DNA from: Nitrospira sp.
GTDB lineage: Bacteria; Nitrospirota; Nitrospiria; Nitrospirales; Nitrospiraceae
Reading direction: 5' to 3'
NCBI GenBank assembly: GCA_035968315.1
Contig: JAVYIN010000003.1
Span: 62,001 to 126,000 of the forward strand
DNA length: 64,000 bases
Shown: piece by piece, positions 43,241 through 51,717 of the stretch
How positions within the stretch are numbered: position 1 is the first letter of the stretch
Layout: every line of letters starts with the position of its first letter
Notes under the pieces: generated by a model
Database searches by the model: none
What the model was told of the DNA's origin: nothing
What the model saw: only the letters and a program-made list of their open reading frames with translations
Translations under genes and position numbers: made by a program

Positions 43241-44659
43241 TCACACAAGAGTTCGAGCGGCACAAGACCTGGCACCAGCCCGGGATTTCCGTCTCTGCCA
43301 ACACCGCACTCCACACGCTCCCCCCAGCGTCGTCAACAGGCACAGCCACGGGTACCGATATCGATCTAGATTCCCAAGGTGCGGAACGGCAAAGGCATAA
43401 AAGACCATGAACAAGACGGCAAACCCTATGGCCACCATGAGGGTCGGCCGTTCTGGTAAACGAAAGACTCCCCAGATCAGCAACGCATAAGCCCCATACG
43501 CACTCAGCATCTGCCAAGCAGACACATTCCAGAATACCGACCGGCTCGGAAACCCGAAGAACGACCATTGGTTGGGAAAGGGTGCGAAGAACCCGATTTG
43601 AGCAGCACGTGGGAGATAGGCCACCACATCGGCCAAACTTTCAAAACCATGGTTCATATCGATCAGAGCGTCTCGAGATGCCTGATTCCGATCCGTAAGA
43701 AAGTCACGAAAACTCCCTCTATGAGCCACTACGATGGCGGCAACTTTATTTTCGACGGCTTGGGGAATCCACCCCATCGGCCGCCACAACTCGGTCGTTG
43801 AGGAATGATTGACGAATTCCATTCGCCTTTCCTGCGCCTTCTCCTCAAAATCCGACCATGACAGAGGGATGCTGGCCAGCAGGATGAATGCAATACCGGC
43901 AAGCTTCATTCCCCGCTCCACTCGACGCGCCCCCTCTTCCGATCGATACCATCCTATTGAGCGAACCGCGAGCCAACAGAAGCAGGCCATTCCCATAACT
44001 AGCGCAATAGAAACCATATACGGCCTGACGATTCCCATCAGCACAGTCCCGGCAAGCACCGAGCAGAGCGCATAGAACCATGACTTGGTCATCCCCACGG
44101 GAGGACTGAAAAAGAGGTCGGTAATGCGCACCCATCCGTAGACGAGCAACAACGCGCCAGCCCCAGAAAAACTATCTTTATTTGGCTGCGCATACAAAGC
44201 CATGTGGTAGGGGGAGATCCAGTACGGCACGCATAACAGCACCGCGGGCTTCCAAGACACGAAGTGCGTGACCACGCCATAGAGCGCAAGCGTGCCAATC
44301 ACGTGCAGGATCGCATTAATTGGGATAACGCCTCTTGAATCGGGGCCGGTAAAATAGTACAGGACGGCCAAGATTCCCGCAGGGGCCTGCCCAGCGGGGC
44401 GTAAAGTCCACGCACTCCACCCCTGCACCTTCATGTCGGCCACCAGATCCACGGCAAGGCGTTGAAAGTAGATCGGATCCCCCGCAAATAGTCCCGAAGA
44501 AATCTCGGGTAAAAACATCGGGAGAAGGACTTCTCGATAAAGCATCATGAGCGCTACGGTAGCGAAAAGGAGTGCTCCTGGAATCAAGATCCATTGCGCT
44601 GCTCTTCCCGCTCCTCGACCATCTGGCGAATACACTTCTACTCTACCGGTCCTATCCAT
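43241..44659 (-). CDS. Polytopic membrane protein, candidate polysaccharide polymerase or GT-C enzyme
   Basis: I do not recognise a precise family. The ~472-residue protein (start ATG at 44659; a longer frame reaches 44698) has about ten to twelve hydrophobic segments, beginning WILIPGALLFATVALMML. The largest hydrophilic region (EEKAQERRMEFVNHSSTTEL through the DRNQASRDALIDMNHGFESL region, ~255-320) is probably a periplasmic loop. The layout resembles Wzy-type polymerases or GT-C membrane transferases. The locus otherwise shows only one ligase/polymerase (34708-35943), so this is the best candidate for the second role. It ends about 121 bp before the CgeB-like gene. Confidence 0.6.
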   Translation of the reverse strand: MDRTGRVEVYSPDGRGAGRAAQWILIPGALLFATVALMMLYREVLLPMFLPEISSGLFAGDPIYFQRLAVDLVADMKVQGWSAWTLRPAGQAPAGILAVLYYFTGPDSRGVIPINAILHVIGTLALYGVVTHFVSWKPAVLLCVPYWISPYHMALYAQPNKDSFSGAGALLLVYGWVRITDLFFSPPVGMTKSWFYALCSVLAGTVLMGIVRPYMVSIALVMGMACFCWLAVRSIGWYRSEEGARRVERGMKLAGIAFILLASIPLSWSDFEEKAQERRMEFVNHSSTTELWRPMGWIPQAVENKVAAIVVAHRGSFRDFLTDRNQASRDALIDMNHGFESLADVVAYLPRAAQIGFFAPFPNQWSFFGFPSRSVFWNVSAWQMLSAYGAYALLIWGVFRLPERPTLMVAIGFAVLFMVFYAFAVPHLGNLDRYRYPWLCLLTTLGGACGVRCWQRRKSRAGARSCAARTLV

Positions 44660-44767
44660 GGAGATGCTACTCACGCCCTTCAGCCTCACACCTGTCAAAT
44701 AACCCCACGATCAGCAAGGGCTCCATCAACCGATAATAATAACTCCCAGTACCAGCTGACACTTCCA

Positions 44768-45520
44768 TCATCGGCAAGCCTTCCCGGAATTTCGAGCTGC
44801 CACATGGAATCCAATCGTAAATCGTTTCTCCCCATCAAATCGGTCAAGGTATTTACACAGGAGTGGAATAAGGCCCCCTAATGGCAGGGCCAATGCGATC
44901 CAGAGAGGAGTCCAGATAAGTTGTGCAACAAGCGGAAGCTGTATTCGAAACGGCAGCGTTGTCTGAAGAAACCGCAAGGTCTCCTGGGAATAAAATCGGA
45001 AGGACCCTTCATTGGGCTCAATAGTGATTGCCTCAAATCCGGCTTCCCCCAGAAACCGTTCGTACCACCAGGGCGTGTACCCGCCATAATAATGGTAGGG
45101 CTCTTGATGGATGCCAGAACCCAAAGGCGCCGTGAGAATAAGGCTACCGCCAGGCTGAAGAATCCGGGCAAACTCATGGACCACCCGGATCGGTTCCGGA
45201 TGATGTTCAAGCACTTCCGTGCAGAGTATCGCTCCGAAGCTCCCGTCAGGAACCGGAATTGCCGCGAGATCGGAGACATAATCGAGCTGCCCATATCCGC
45301 CGTGCCGCAGCTGATCTCCGCGCAACGGCGCCAGATCCTGCGCGCGATACTCGCAGTGCGCAAACAAATGGCGATAGGGACAGGATCCGGCACCGACATC
45401 CAAGACTTTCGTTCCCGGCGGCAACTGCGCAGCCTGCGCGGCAATCCATCGGTCTCGCCGGACAACATTGAACGAAAACAGTTCACTCTGAGCCAAACGG
45501 CGCCGCAGCCAGTTACGCAT
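44768..45520 (-). CDS. SAM-dependent methyltransferase
   Basis: The 250-residue protein has the class I fold: motif I in GTKVLDVGAGSCPYRHLFA (~33-51), a motif II/III region AILCTEVLEHHPEPIRVVHE, motif IV ILQPGGSLILTAPLGSG, and a family-specific EPYHYYGGYTPWWYERFL segment. Enzymes with this EPYHYYG region are common in polysaccharide loci, where they may modify a sugar or chain end. The C-terminal half has a hydrophobic stretch (LIWTPLWIALALPLGGLIPLL) that may tether it to the membrane. It overlaps the start region of the preceding gene by 8 bp, so the two methyltransferase genes are translated together. Confidence 0.85.
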   Translation of the reverse strand: MRNWLRRRLAQSELFSFNVVRRDRWIAAQAAQLPPGTKVLDVGAGSCPYRHLFAHCEYRAQDLAPLRGDQLRHGGYGQLDYVSDLAAIPVPDGSFGAILCTEVLEHHPEPIRVVHEFARILQPGGSLILTAPLGSGIHQEPYHYYGGYTPWWYERFLGEAGFEAITIEPNEGSFRFYSQETLRFLQTTLPFRIQLPLVAQLIWTPLWIALALPLGGLIPLLCKYLDRFDGEKRFTIGFHVAARNSGKACR

Positions 45521-46340
45521 CAGGCTTTACGAATTCGAATAACCCGCACCCGTATTCAAGACGGGCCGCAGCCTCAGGAGAAACGCGCTCCCGGAACTCT
45601 CCCTCATCATCGACGAGCGAAAAGGCTTCCAACCGGAGGGCGGGGAAATACGATTGAATGGTATTCGGAGCGTGAACCCGATGCGCATTGAAACACACCC
45701 GTTCACGCCCGACTGGGGTGGAAAGAAAGAGCCGGCCGCCCGGCCGCACAATACGTTGCAATTCCGCAGCTGCCAGTCGGCTCCCCTCCGGATCGAGAGG
45801 ATCGCCATATCGACCGAGCCCCACATGCTCAATCACATGCAGGCACGACAACGAGGCAATGCTGGCATCCCGAAAAGGCAGCCTGACGATGTCTCCGGCA
45901 AGAGAGCTCAGGTTAGAGAGGCGGGCTCGGAGCGGGCGATAATCGACAAATACTGTCTTCACACTGGCGCTCAACACATTAATCATCATCGCGCTGGACC
46001 CAATATCGACGTGCAACGACGGCCTGACTACCTGCAACCGGCGCGCAAGCCAGGCTGCCTGAAAAAAATAATGCGGATCGAACGGGGTCGCCTTTACGCG
46101 ATCGCTCAAGCAGGGGTAGGAATCGTTCCATGAGAGCCGCTGCCCCGGCGCGGCCTTCCGGTAGGCCAACCAATCAGCCACATAGCGAGGCAGTTGCCGC
46201 AAACTCGTAGCGATATGGGGACCGAAGAACGCTGCCCCCCAGCGAACGGTTGCACTGTTACGAGAAAGTCGTCTCACGAGGAACAATAGAGCATAAATGA
46301 GCCAAGGGAGAAAACATCTCGACGCTGCAAGCCCTGACAC
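45513..46340 (-). CDS. SAM-dependent methyltransferase, DUF268-like
   Basis: The 275-residue protein has a hydrophobic N-terminus (WLIYALLFLVRRLSR, ~13-27) then a Rossmann methyltransferase domain. The glycine-rich motif reads LHVDIGSSAMMINVLSA (~108). Later segments are ASLSCLHVIEHVGLGRYGDP, ELQRIVRPGGRLFLSTPVG and RVHAPNTIQSYFPALRLEAF, the last two typical of DUF268 proteins. Methyl donors and acceptors are unknown; glycan modification is likely from context. It is the upstream partner of the methyltransferase gene at 44768-45520, with 8 bp overlap. An alternative start inside the hydrophobic part cannot be excluded. Confidence 0.75.
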   Translation of the reverse strand: MSGLAASRCFLPWLIYALLFLVRRLSRNSATVRWGAAFFGPHIATSLRQLPRYVADWLAYRKAAPGQRLSWNDSYPCLSDRVKATPFDPHYFFQAAWLARRLQVVRPSLHVDIGSSAMMINVLSASVKTVFVDYRPLRARLSNLSSLAGDIVRLPFRDASIASLSCLHVIEHVGLGRYGDPLDPEGSRLAAAELQRIVRPGGRLFLSTPVGRERVCFNAHRVHAPNTIQSYFPALRLEAFSLVDDEGEFRERVSPEAAARLEYGCGLFEFVKPDA

Positions 46341-46461
46341 TGCGGATCACGCATGTCTTATCATCATGCGGAAGCGCGGCCCGCTGAAAGACAGCTGAAC
46401 ATCACCATCGGGCAGGAACCAGCCCCGACAAACTGAACCAGCAAAGTTAAGATACAGCCGG

Positions 46462-47406
46462 CTACACATTCCCGTAGCGCGTGTTCTTGATCATGGTGTA
46501 GCCCTTGATCAAGTCTCCGATTCCCGCATCGAGCGAATACATGGGCTTGAAACCCGTGGCTTCGATCTTGGCATTAGAGACAATATAGTTCCGCTGATCC
46601 GGGTCCTTGCCGACCGGCGCATCGAGAAATACAAAATCGGGAACCTGCTTCTGAATATGTTCGCACAGCTCTCGCTTCGACACGTTCGCGTCGGAAAGGC
46701 CGACGTTGTAGATCTGGCCTTTCATCTTGTCGAAATTCGCGATGGCATGCTGAAACACGCGCGAGACATCGCGCACATGCACATAGTTGCGCTTGAAGGA
46801 GCTTTCGAACAGGACGACGAAGCGGTCATGGACCGCCCGATAGGTAAAGTCATTCACCAGCAGGTCGATGCGCATGCGCGGCGACATCCCGAACACGGTC
46901 GCCAGACGGAAGCTGATCGCGTTCTCCCGCTGCATGAGCTCTTTTTCGATCCCAACTTTCTCCTTCGCATAGAGCGAAATCGGATTGAGCGGAGACTCTT
47001 CGGTACAAAAATTATTCTTATCCCCGGTTCCATACGCACTGTTAGTGGTCGGCATCAATACAAGCTGCTGCTTCGACAGCAGCTTCAACATGAGAGTAAT
47101 CGCGTCATGATTGACCGTCGTCGCACCCACCGGATCCAGGCTACACATCGGCGCGCCCACCAACGCAGCCAGGGGAATCACGATATCGGCCTTCTTGATC
47201 AGCGGCGCCATGACGCTTTCGATACGGATGTCGCCTTTGACAACTGAAAAGTTGGGATGATGGCACACATGGTTGAGGCTGGCCTGCTTGTACATAAAAC
47301 TGTCCAGCACCGTGATCTTGTGGCCTAACTGAAGCAGATCCGGAACCATAGTGGAACCAAGATAGCCCGCACCGCCGGTAACAAGGATGTTGTAACTCAT
47401 AGACAT
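46462..47406 (-). CDS. NAD-dependent nucleotide-sugar epimerase/dehydratase (SDR)
   Basis: The 314-residue extended SDR has the NAD motif NILVTGGAGYLGSTMV (residues 6-21), acid residue binding at VLDSFM, DIRIESVMAPLIKKADIVI for the adenine pocket, and catalytic residues in TTNSAYGTG and YAKEK (YxxxK). It may epimerise or dehydrate a nucleotide sugar. It is the last gene of the unusual sugar block (46462-54323), close to the HddC-like nucleotidyltransferase gene (36 bp), so it probably acts on the activated sugar. The substrate is unknown. Codon use is somewhat AT-richer than its neighbours. Confidence 0.88.
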   Translation of the reverse strand: MSMSYNILVTGGAGYLGSTMVPDLLQLGHKITVLDSFMYKQASLNHVCHHPNFSVVKGDIRIESVMAPLIKKADIVIPLAALVGAPMCSLDPVGATTVNHDAITLMLKLLSKQQLVLMPTTNSAYGTGDKNNFCTEESPLNPISLYAKEKVGIEKELMQRENAISFRLATVFGMSPRMRIDLLVNDFTYRAVHDRFVVLFESSFKRNYVHVRDVSRVFQHAIANFDKMKGQIYNVGLSDANVSKRELCEHIQKQVPDFVFLDAPVGKDPDQRNYIVSNAKIEATGFKPMYSLDAGIGDLIKGYTMIKNTRYGNV

Positions 47407-47441
47407 GTCCTTTTGGGTGATTGAAACATGATCCCGTGGAG

Positions 47442-48146
47442 CTAGCCTCTTAATACGCTCGCGGCCCGATGATAGTCATCGGGCACCCCGATGTCGATGA
47501 ACGTCCCGGTGCACTCAATCCCATACATGCGCTGACCGGAAGCGAGCGCGGCGGGGAACAGGTCATCCTCAAGGGACACCTTTTCACCCGATGCGAATCG
47601 GACGCCGCGCAACGCCCGGGGGTGCACCCAATAGACGCCGCCATTCGCAAGGCGAGATTTCTGTGTGCTGCCCAATTTCAGGGAGATGATCCGCCCTTGA
47701 GGCGAGAGTTCAAGCCCCATGTAACGCCCCTTCTCCTCGGTCCTGAACAACGAGAAGCACCAGTCTGCGTCATGAGCCTTGGCATAGGCGCTCAACTCCC
47801 GCCAGTCCACTGCAAAATAGGTATCCCCGTTCAGCAACAAGAAGGGCTCGCTTTGGACGACCTTCTCTGCGGCAATCAAGAGTCCTCCGCCGGTGCCCAG
47901 TGGCTTCTCCTCAACCGCGTATTCGAGCTCAGCACTTTTGTATCGAGCCCCAAAGTGATCCATGATGGTTTCACGCCGGTACCCGACGGACAGGACGAAC
48001 CGCCCGATCCCCTGGGCAATCCAATAATCAAGTTGATATTCGAGAAACGGCCGGCCGCCGATCGGAGCCATCGGCTTCGGCAAATCAGGCACCGCACTGC
48101 GCAGCCTGGTCCCGAGCCCGCCTGCAAGAATCACGGCGGAGGTCAT
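47442..48146 (-). CDS. Sugar-1-phosphate nucleotidyltransferase, HddC-like
   Basis: The 234-residue enzyme carries the nucleotide-binding loop LAGGLGTRLRSAVPDLPKP (residues 7-25), LLLNGDTYFAVDWREL (metal Asp), VEEKPLGTGGGLL, and the ECTGTFIDIGVPDDY end. This is close to D-glycero-D-manno-heptose-1-phosphate guanylyltransferase (HddC) and to short hexose nucleotidyltransferases. Together with the HddA-like kinase at 51717 it could activate a heptose or a similar sugar phosphate. No gmhA or gmhB is in this window, so heptose identity is not proven. NTP preference is unknown. Confidence 0.85.
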   Translation of the reverse strand: MTSAVILAGGLGTRLRSAVPDLPKPMAPIGGRPFLEYQLDYWIAQGIGRFVLSVGYRRETIMDHFGARYKSAELEYAVEEKPLGTGGGLLIAAEKVVQSEPFLLLNGDTYFAVDWRELSAYAKAHDADWCFSLFRTEEKGRYMGLELSPQGRIISLKLGSTQKSRLANGGVYWVHPRALRGVRFASGEKVSLEDDLFPAALASGQRMYGIECTGTFIDIGVPDDYHRAASVLRG

Positions 48147-48153
48147 ACCCGCC

Positions 48154-49323
48154 TCATACTGAATTCAGAATCCTACACAACTCATCGATCTCGCCTTCCC
48201 GCAGATCAGGAAAGTTGCCGATGTAGAAGCCGTAGAAGTGGACATGTTCGGTTTCAGGGAACGCCCGGTGGTGATCCTTAGGAACGATCCCTTGCAAATA
48301 CGGCTGGCGAATCTGATTCCCGCCGCCTGCGCTTCCACGCCGGAACTCAATACCTGACTCACGCATGACCTTCATCAAACGCTCGACCAGCTCGTCGTCC
48401 GGACGTCTGAGAATCAGATTGAACGCGTAATTGCTTGATCCCTCAAGCTTGAAATCGGTTCGGTACTTTGTAGAGTCAATCTGCCTGAGAAAACGCAGTA
48501 AATTTTCAGTCCGTCGCCTCACGTTGAAATCCAGGCGCTTCAGCTGGCTGCGGCCCATGATGCCACCAATCTCAGTGTTTCGCATGTTGTAGGCAGGAAA
48601 GGCGAAAATGAAGTCCGGGTTCAATTCCGGATTCGCCGACCGGTAGGCCGCCTGGACGGCCGGATCGCTGGCCTCCCGGACCATGCCATGCGAGCGCAGC
48701 ATGCGAATCTGTTGGTAGACCTCCTGGTCATTCGTGCATACCATTCCTCCTTCGATTGTGCTCATGTGATGAGCGTAGTAGAAAGAGAAATTCGAGATCC
48801 ATCCGAAGCTCCCCAGCTTCTTCCCGCTATGTGTGGCGCCATGCGACTCGCACACATCCTCGATCAACGGAATATGCCGCTGCTGCAACTCGCTCACTAA
48901 TCGATCCGTGAGCCCGTCAAATCCCTGGACATGCGTGAGAAACACCGCCCGTGTTCGCTCCGTGATTGCCGCAAGAATTTTATTAGCATCCATGGCCAGC
49001 GTTCGGGGATCGATATCTACGAAAACCGGCGTGAATCCGTTTTGCAGCACCGAGGCGATATCGGATACCCAGGCCAATGGCGGGACGATGACCTCTCCTC
49101 CATCCGGATGGCGGATCTTGAGGATGGCCATGGTCAGGAGATTGGCCGATGCACCGGAATTGACAAAAACACTGTGCCTGACGCCTAACCACACAGACCA
49201 TTCGGTTTCGAAGGCCCGCACCTGGGCGCCATGCGTTAGGATGGGATCGTCCTGCTTGAGATGCTCAATCACTGCATCCAGATCCTCACGAAGAATATTG
49301 TTGCGCATCAACGGATATTTCAT
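48154..49323 (-). CDS. DegT/DnrJ/EryC1-fold PLP enzyme with His at the lysine position (3-dehydratase-like)
   Basis: The 389-residue protein has the fold-type I layout: VFVNSGASANLLTMAIL (PLP phosphate loop, ~52-68), VIVPPLAWVSDIASVLQ, and the pyridine-contacting Asp in LIEDVCESHGA (Asp156). The segment that normally carries the PLP lysine reads FYYAHHMSTIEGGM: His185 aligns with the usual lysine, as in ColD (GDP-4-keto-6-deoxymannose 3-dehydratase) and CDP-hexose 3-dehydrase E1. Those enzymes remove a 3-hydroxyl and do not act as typical aminotransferases. A related deoxygenation is the likely job here. The gene sits between the split thiamine enzyme and the HddC-like gene. Confidence 0.85.
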   Translation of the reverse strand: MKYPLMRNNILREDLDAVIEHLKQDDPILTHGAQVRAFETEWSVWLGVRHSVFVNSGASANLLTMAILKIRHPDGGEVIVPPLAWVSDIASVLQNGFTPVFVDIDPRTLAMDANKILAAITERTRAVFLTHVQGFDGLTDRLVSELQQRHIPLIEDVCESHGATHSGKKLGSFGWISNFSFYYAHHMSTIEGGMVCTNDQEVYQQIRMLRSHGMVREASDPAVQAAYRSANPELNPDFIFAFPAYNMRNTEIGGIMGRSQLKRLDFNVRRRTENLLRFLRQIDSTKYRTDFKLEGSSNYAFNLILRRPDDELVERLMKVMRESGIEFRRGSAGGGNQIRQPYLQGIVPKDHHRAFPETEHVHFYGFYIGNFPDLREGEIDELCRILNSV

Positions 49324-49429
49324 ACATCCCTACCCAATGAATGGCTGATCGATTTCATGACACTCGCACTCCGGAATACGGCTAAAGCAATCCTTCTCGC
49401 TGACCGCCCCTTGCCTGGGTGAGTGCCGC

Positions 49430-49966
49430 CTACTTCTCTCCATAGTAATCGCCATACTCGACCAGGATGGTGCTGCGCCCGTCCTCGCGAAGCAGGGCAC
49501 GCTCGTAGGCCGGGAAAACATCCGCTGGCTCATCAAGCCGAATCACTTCGATCGTGCTACACATGGCGCGGAGCGCCTCGGTGAAATCCCCCACATGCTG
49601 ATGCTGGGGGTGCAACGGCCGCTGCGACCCGATCCCCGTGCGAATAATGGCCTTGGCCTTGTAGCCGCCGTTCGACATGACCTGAATCTTGTCCAAATGA
49701 TTCACCAGCTGATTGATGGCACAGAGAAGAAAGTTCCAGCGCGGGAAAATGCTGACAGGGACAAGTCCCGTCAGAGCCATACCCGTCGTCATCCCCATCT
49801 GCATTTCTTCGGCAACGGGCAGTTCGATGAGACGGTCGCGGGGCACATCTTTCAGCGTATTGGTCATAGCCGTCCCTGGAACGGCCACTGCCTGCCCAAT
49901 GAAAATCGTACGGGGATCTTGGGCCAAAAATTCCATCGATCGCTTCAACTCGTCAAAGTACTTCAT
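49430..49966 (-). CDS. Thiamine-diphosphate enzyme, PYR-domain subunit (E1-beta-like, short)
   Basis: The ATG at 49966 is preferred: AAGGTG lies six bases upstream, and the preceding codons overlap the partner gene. The 178-residue product matches the pyrimidine-binding (Transket_pyr) domain of E1-beta: IFIGQAVAVPGTA, then ELPVAEEMQMGMTTGMALTG with the cofactor-activating Glu at 53 or 54, then GIGSQRPLHPQHQHVGDF (~111-128). The C-terminal transketolase domain of usual E1-beta proteins (~325 residues) is missing. It forms a heteromer with the 199-residue partner encoded just upstream in the transcript; there are 10 bases between the genes. Likely a dedicated sugar ketolase, decarboxylase or acyl-transferring enzyme. 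Confidence 0.85.
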   Translation of the reverse strand: MKYFDELKRSMEFLAQDPRTIFIGQAVAVPGTAMTNTLKDVPRDRLIELPVAEEMQMGMTTGMALTGLVPVSIFPRWNFLLCAINQLVNHLDKIQVMSNGGYKAKAIIRTGIGSQRPLHPQHQHVGDFTEALRAMCSTIEVIRLDEPADVFPAYERALLREDGRSTILVEYGDYYGEK

Positions 49967-49976
49967 ACCCATCACC

Positions 49977-50576
49977 TTAAAACTGAACCCGCACGCCGGC
50001 ACCAGCATGGGGATATTTGGTTTCGTAGCGGTAGTAACTGATGTACTCATCGGCCGCGCCCTCGAAGCTCAGACGGGGCTGATTCCAGGCCTCCCTGGTA
50101 TCGGTGCAGACCGATTTCGCATTGTCTTCGACAATAAAGTGGATCGGCAGGCGGTGATTTCGGCTGTACTTGATCGCCTCATGGGCGATCCCAGTCTCAG
50201 CCGTCATGTCTCCGACAAAACAGTACACCCTGGCGTCCTCGCCTCGCCGCTGAATCGACATGGCTGTCCCGACAGCAATCGGCAACACCCCGCCGACGAT
50301 GGCCGAGGAATAAATACGATGCTCGGGGAAACATAGGGAGATCGAACGCCCAGCCAAGATCTCCTCACGAACCAATTCCGTGGGCACTCCCTTCAAAAGA
50401 CATTGGTAATGTGACCGCCACGAACAAAACACCCAATCCTGGGAACGAATGTTCCGAAATACTCCGATCATTGCCTCTTCGTTGCCGAAATACAGGTGTA
50501 CAGGCGCGCGAATTTTCCCCGCGTTGAACAGGGCGGCAATTTCTTCCTCGAATGCGATCAGCTGTTCTTTCGTCAT
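49977..50576 (-). CDS. Thiamine-diphosphate enzyme, PP-domain subunit (E1-alpha-like, short)
   Basis: The 199-residue protein resembles the diphosphate-binding part of E1-alpha. It has YFGNEEAMIGVFRNIRSQDW near residue 29, CSWRSHYQCLLKGVP, the GGVLPIAVGTAMSIQRR helix, and the ThDP motif GDM-X27-N (122-152; FVGDMTAETG to FIVEDNAKS). It stops shortly after this motif and is far shorter than E1-alpha (~320-400). The GDG motif reads GDM. Together with the PYR subunit it makes a minimal split ThDP enzyme with no C-terminal domain. It is separated by about 160 bp from the SDR gene upstream, so a local promoter is possible. Confidence 0.85.
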   Translation of the reverse strand: MTKEQLIAFEEEIAALFNAGKIRAPVHLYFGNEEAMIGVFRNIRSQDWVFCSWRSHYQCLLKGVPTELVREEILAGRSISLCFPEHRIYSSAIVGGVLPIAVGTAMSIQRRGEDARVYCFVGDMTAETGIAHEAIKYSRNHRLPIHFIVEDNAKSVCTDTREAWNQPRLSFEGAADEYISYYRYETKYPHAGAGVRVQF

Positions 50577-50736
50577 CTCTCCATCCTTCGCAGGCTGCGC
50601 ACTCGGGCGCAGACGATTATCCCCTCAGATTCGCTCATATCGGCTCCTGCGGAAATCCAAAATACTATATCGATTCCGCAACTACCACCTCACCTTCATT
50701 GTGACGGGCTCACATCCTGCAAGCCTGCACAGGACG

Positions 50737-51717
50737 CTATCCTCTGGTCTCACGCATGGGCGCAGTCTCGCGATCGGCATGATCGACATACCACCCATAG
50801 GTTGCAGCCAGCCCCTCGGCGAGTCTGACCTTCGGTGCCCAGCCTAACGACTGAATCCGCGCGCTGTCGAGCAGCTTCCGCGGTGCCCCGTCAGGCTTTG
50901 TGAGATCCCACTCCAGCCGCCCCTTGTAGCCCACCACCCCGGCGATCAATTCGGCCAACTCCTTGATCGAAACATCGACACCGACCCCGATGTTAAGAGG
51001 AAGATCGACCGCGATATCGTCCTGCGCCAAGAGATGCAGGCAGGCATCGGCAATATCGTCTGCATGAATAAACTCTCGCCGCGGCGAACCGCTTCCCCAC
51101 AGCGTGACGGATTTGGCCCCGCTCACCTTGGCCTGATGAAATCGCGCCATGAGCGCAGACAGAACATGACCGGATTTTGGATCGAAGTTGTCATGCGGAC
51201 CATAAGCACTATTGGGGATAACAGGAATATACCGGGTGGCACGATCTTGCTTATTGTAGGCCAGACACATGTATGTTCCTGCAAGCTTGGAAATGGCGTA
51301 CGGTAGACTCGTCGGTTCCGGCTTCCCTGATAAGAGGGCGTCTTCAGTCATGGGCTGGGGACATTCTCTGGGGTACATGCAGGAAGAGCCGAAGAGGATC
51401 AGTTTGCGCACACCGGTCCTGCGCGCAGCCTTCAAGACATTGAGCTGAATGGCAATATTTTCATCCATAAAGTCAGCCGGGAATGTCTGATTTTCGACGA
51501 TCCCGCCGACTCGACCGGCAGCCAGCACCACACATTCAGGGCGGGCGTCCGCGAAGAATTCGTCGACCTGTCCGGCATTCTGCAAATCCATTTGACTTCG
51601 GCGTCTCGTGATTGGAGCCTGATAGCCCTCACGCTCCAACCGTCTGACGATTGCCGACCCAATCAGACCGGCATGACCCGCAACATACACGACCGTATTT
51701 TTCTTCATCCTCGCCAT
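50737..51717 (-). CDS. GDP-fucose-synthase-like SDR (second paralogue)
   Basis: The 326-residue extended SDR has an N-terminal VYVAGHAGLIGSAIVRRL (NADP loop), an AAGRVGGIVENQTFPADFMDEN block, SSCMYPRECPQP, and the YAISK catalytic motif (YxxxK). The family members GDP-L-fucose synthase (Fcl/WcaG) and GDP-colitose synthase (ColC) use GDP-4-keto-6-deoxymannose or its 3-deoxy derivative. A more Fcl-like gene exists at 58554, so this copy may act on the product of the ColD-like enzyme or on a branched sugar. Its start and the stop of the HddA-like gene share a base (TGATG). Confidence 0.85.
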   Translation of the reverse strand: MARMKKNTVVYVAGHAGLIGSAIVRRLEREGYQAPITRRRSQMDLQNAGQVDEFFADARPECVVLAAGRVGGIVENQTFPADFMDENIAIQLNVLKAARRTGVRKLILFGSSCMYPRECPQPMTEDALLSGKPEPTSLPYAISKLAGTYMCLAYNKQDRATRYIPVIPNSAYGPHDNFDPKSGHVLSALMARFHQAKVSGAKSVTLWGSGSPRREFIHADDIADACLHLLAQDDIAVDLPLNIGVGVDVSIKELAELIAGVVGYKGRLEWDLTKPDGAPRKLLDSARIQSLGWAPKVRLAEGLAATYGWYVDHADRETAPMRETRG

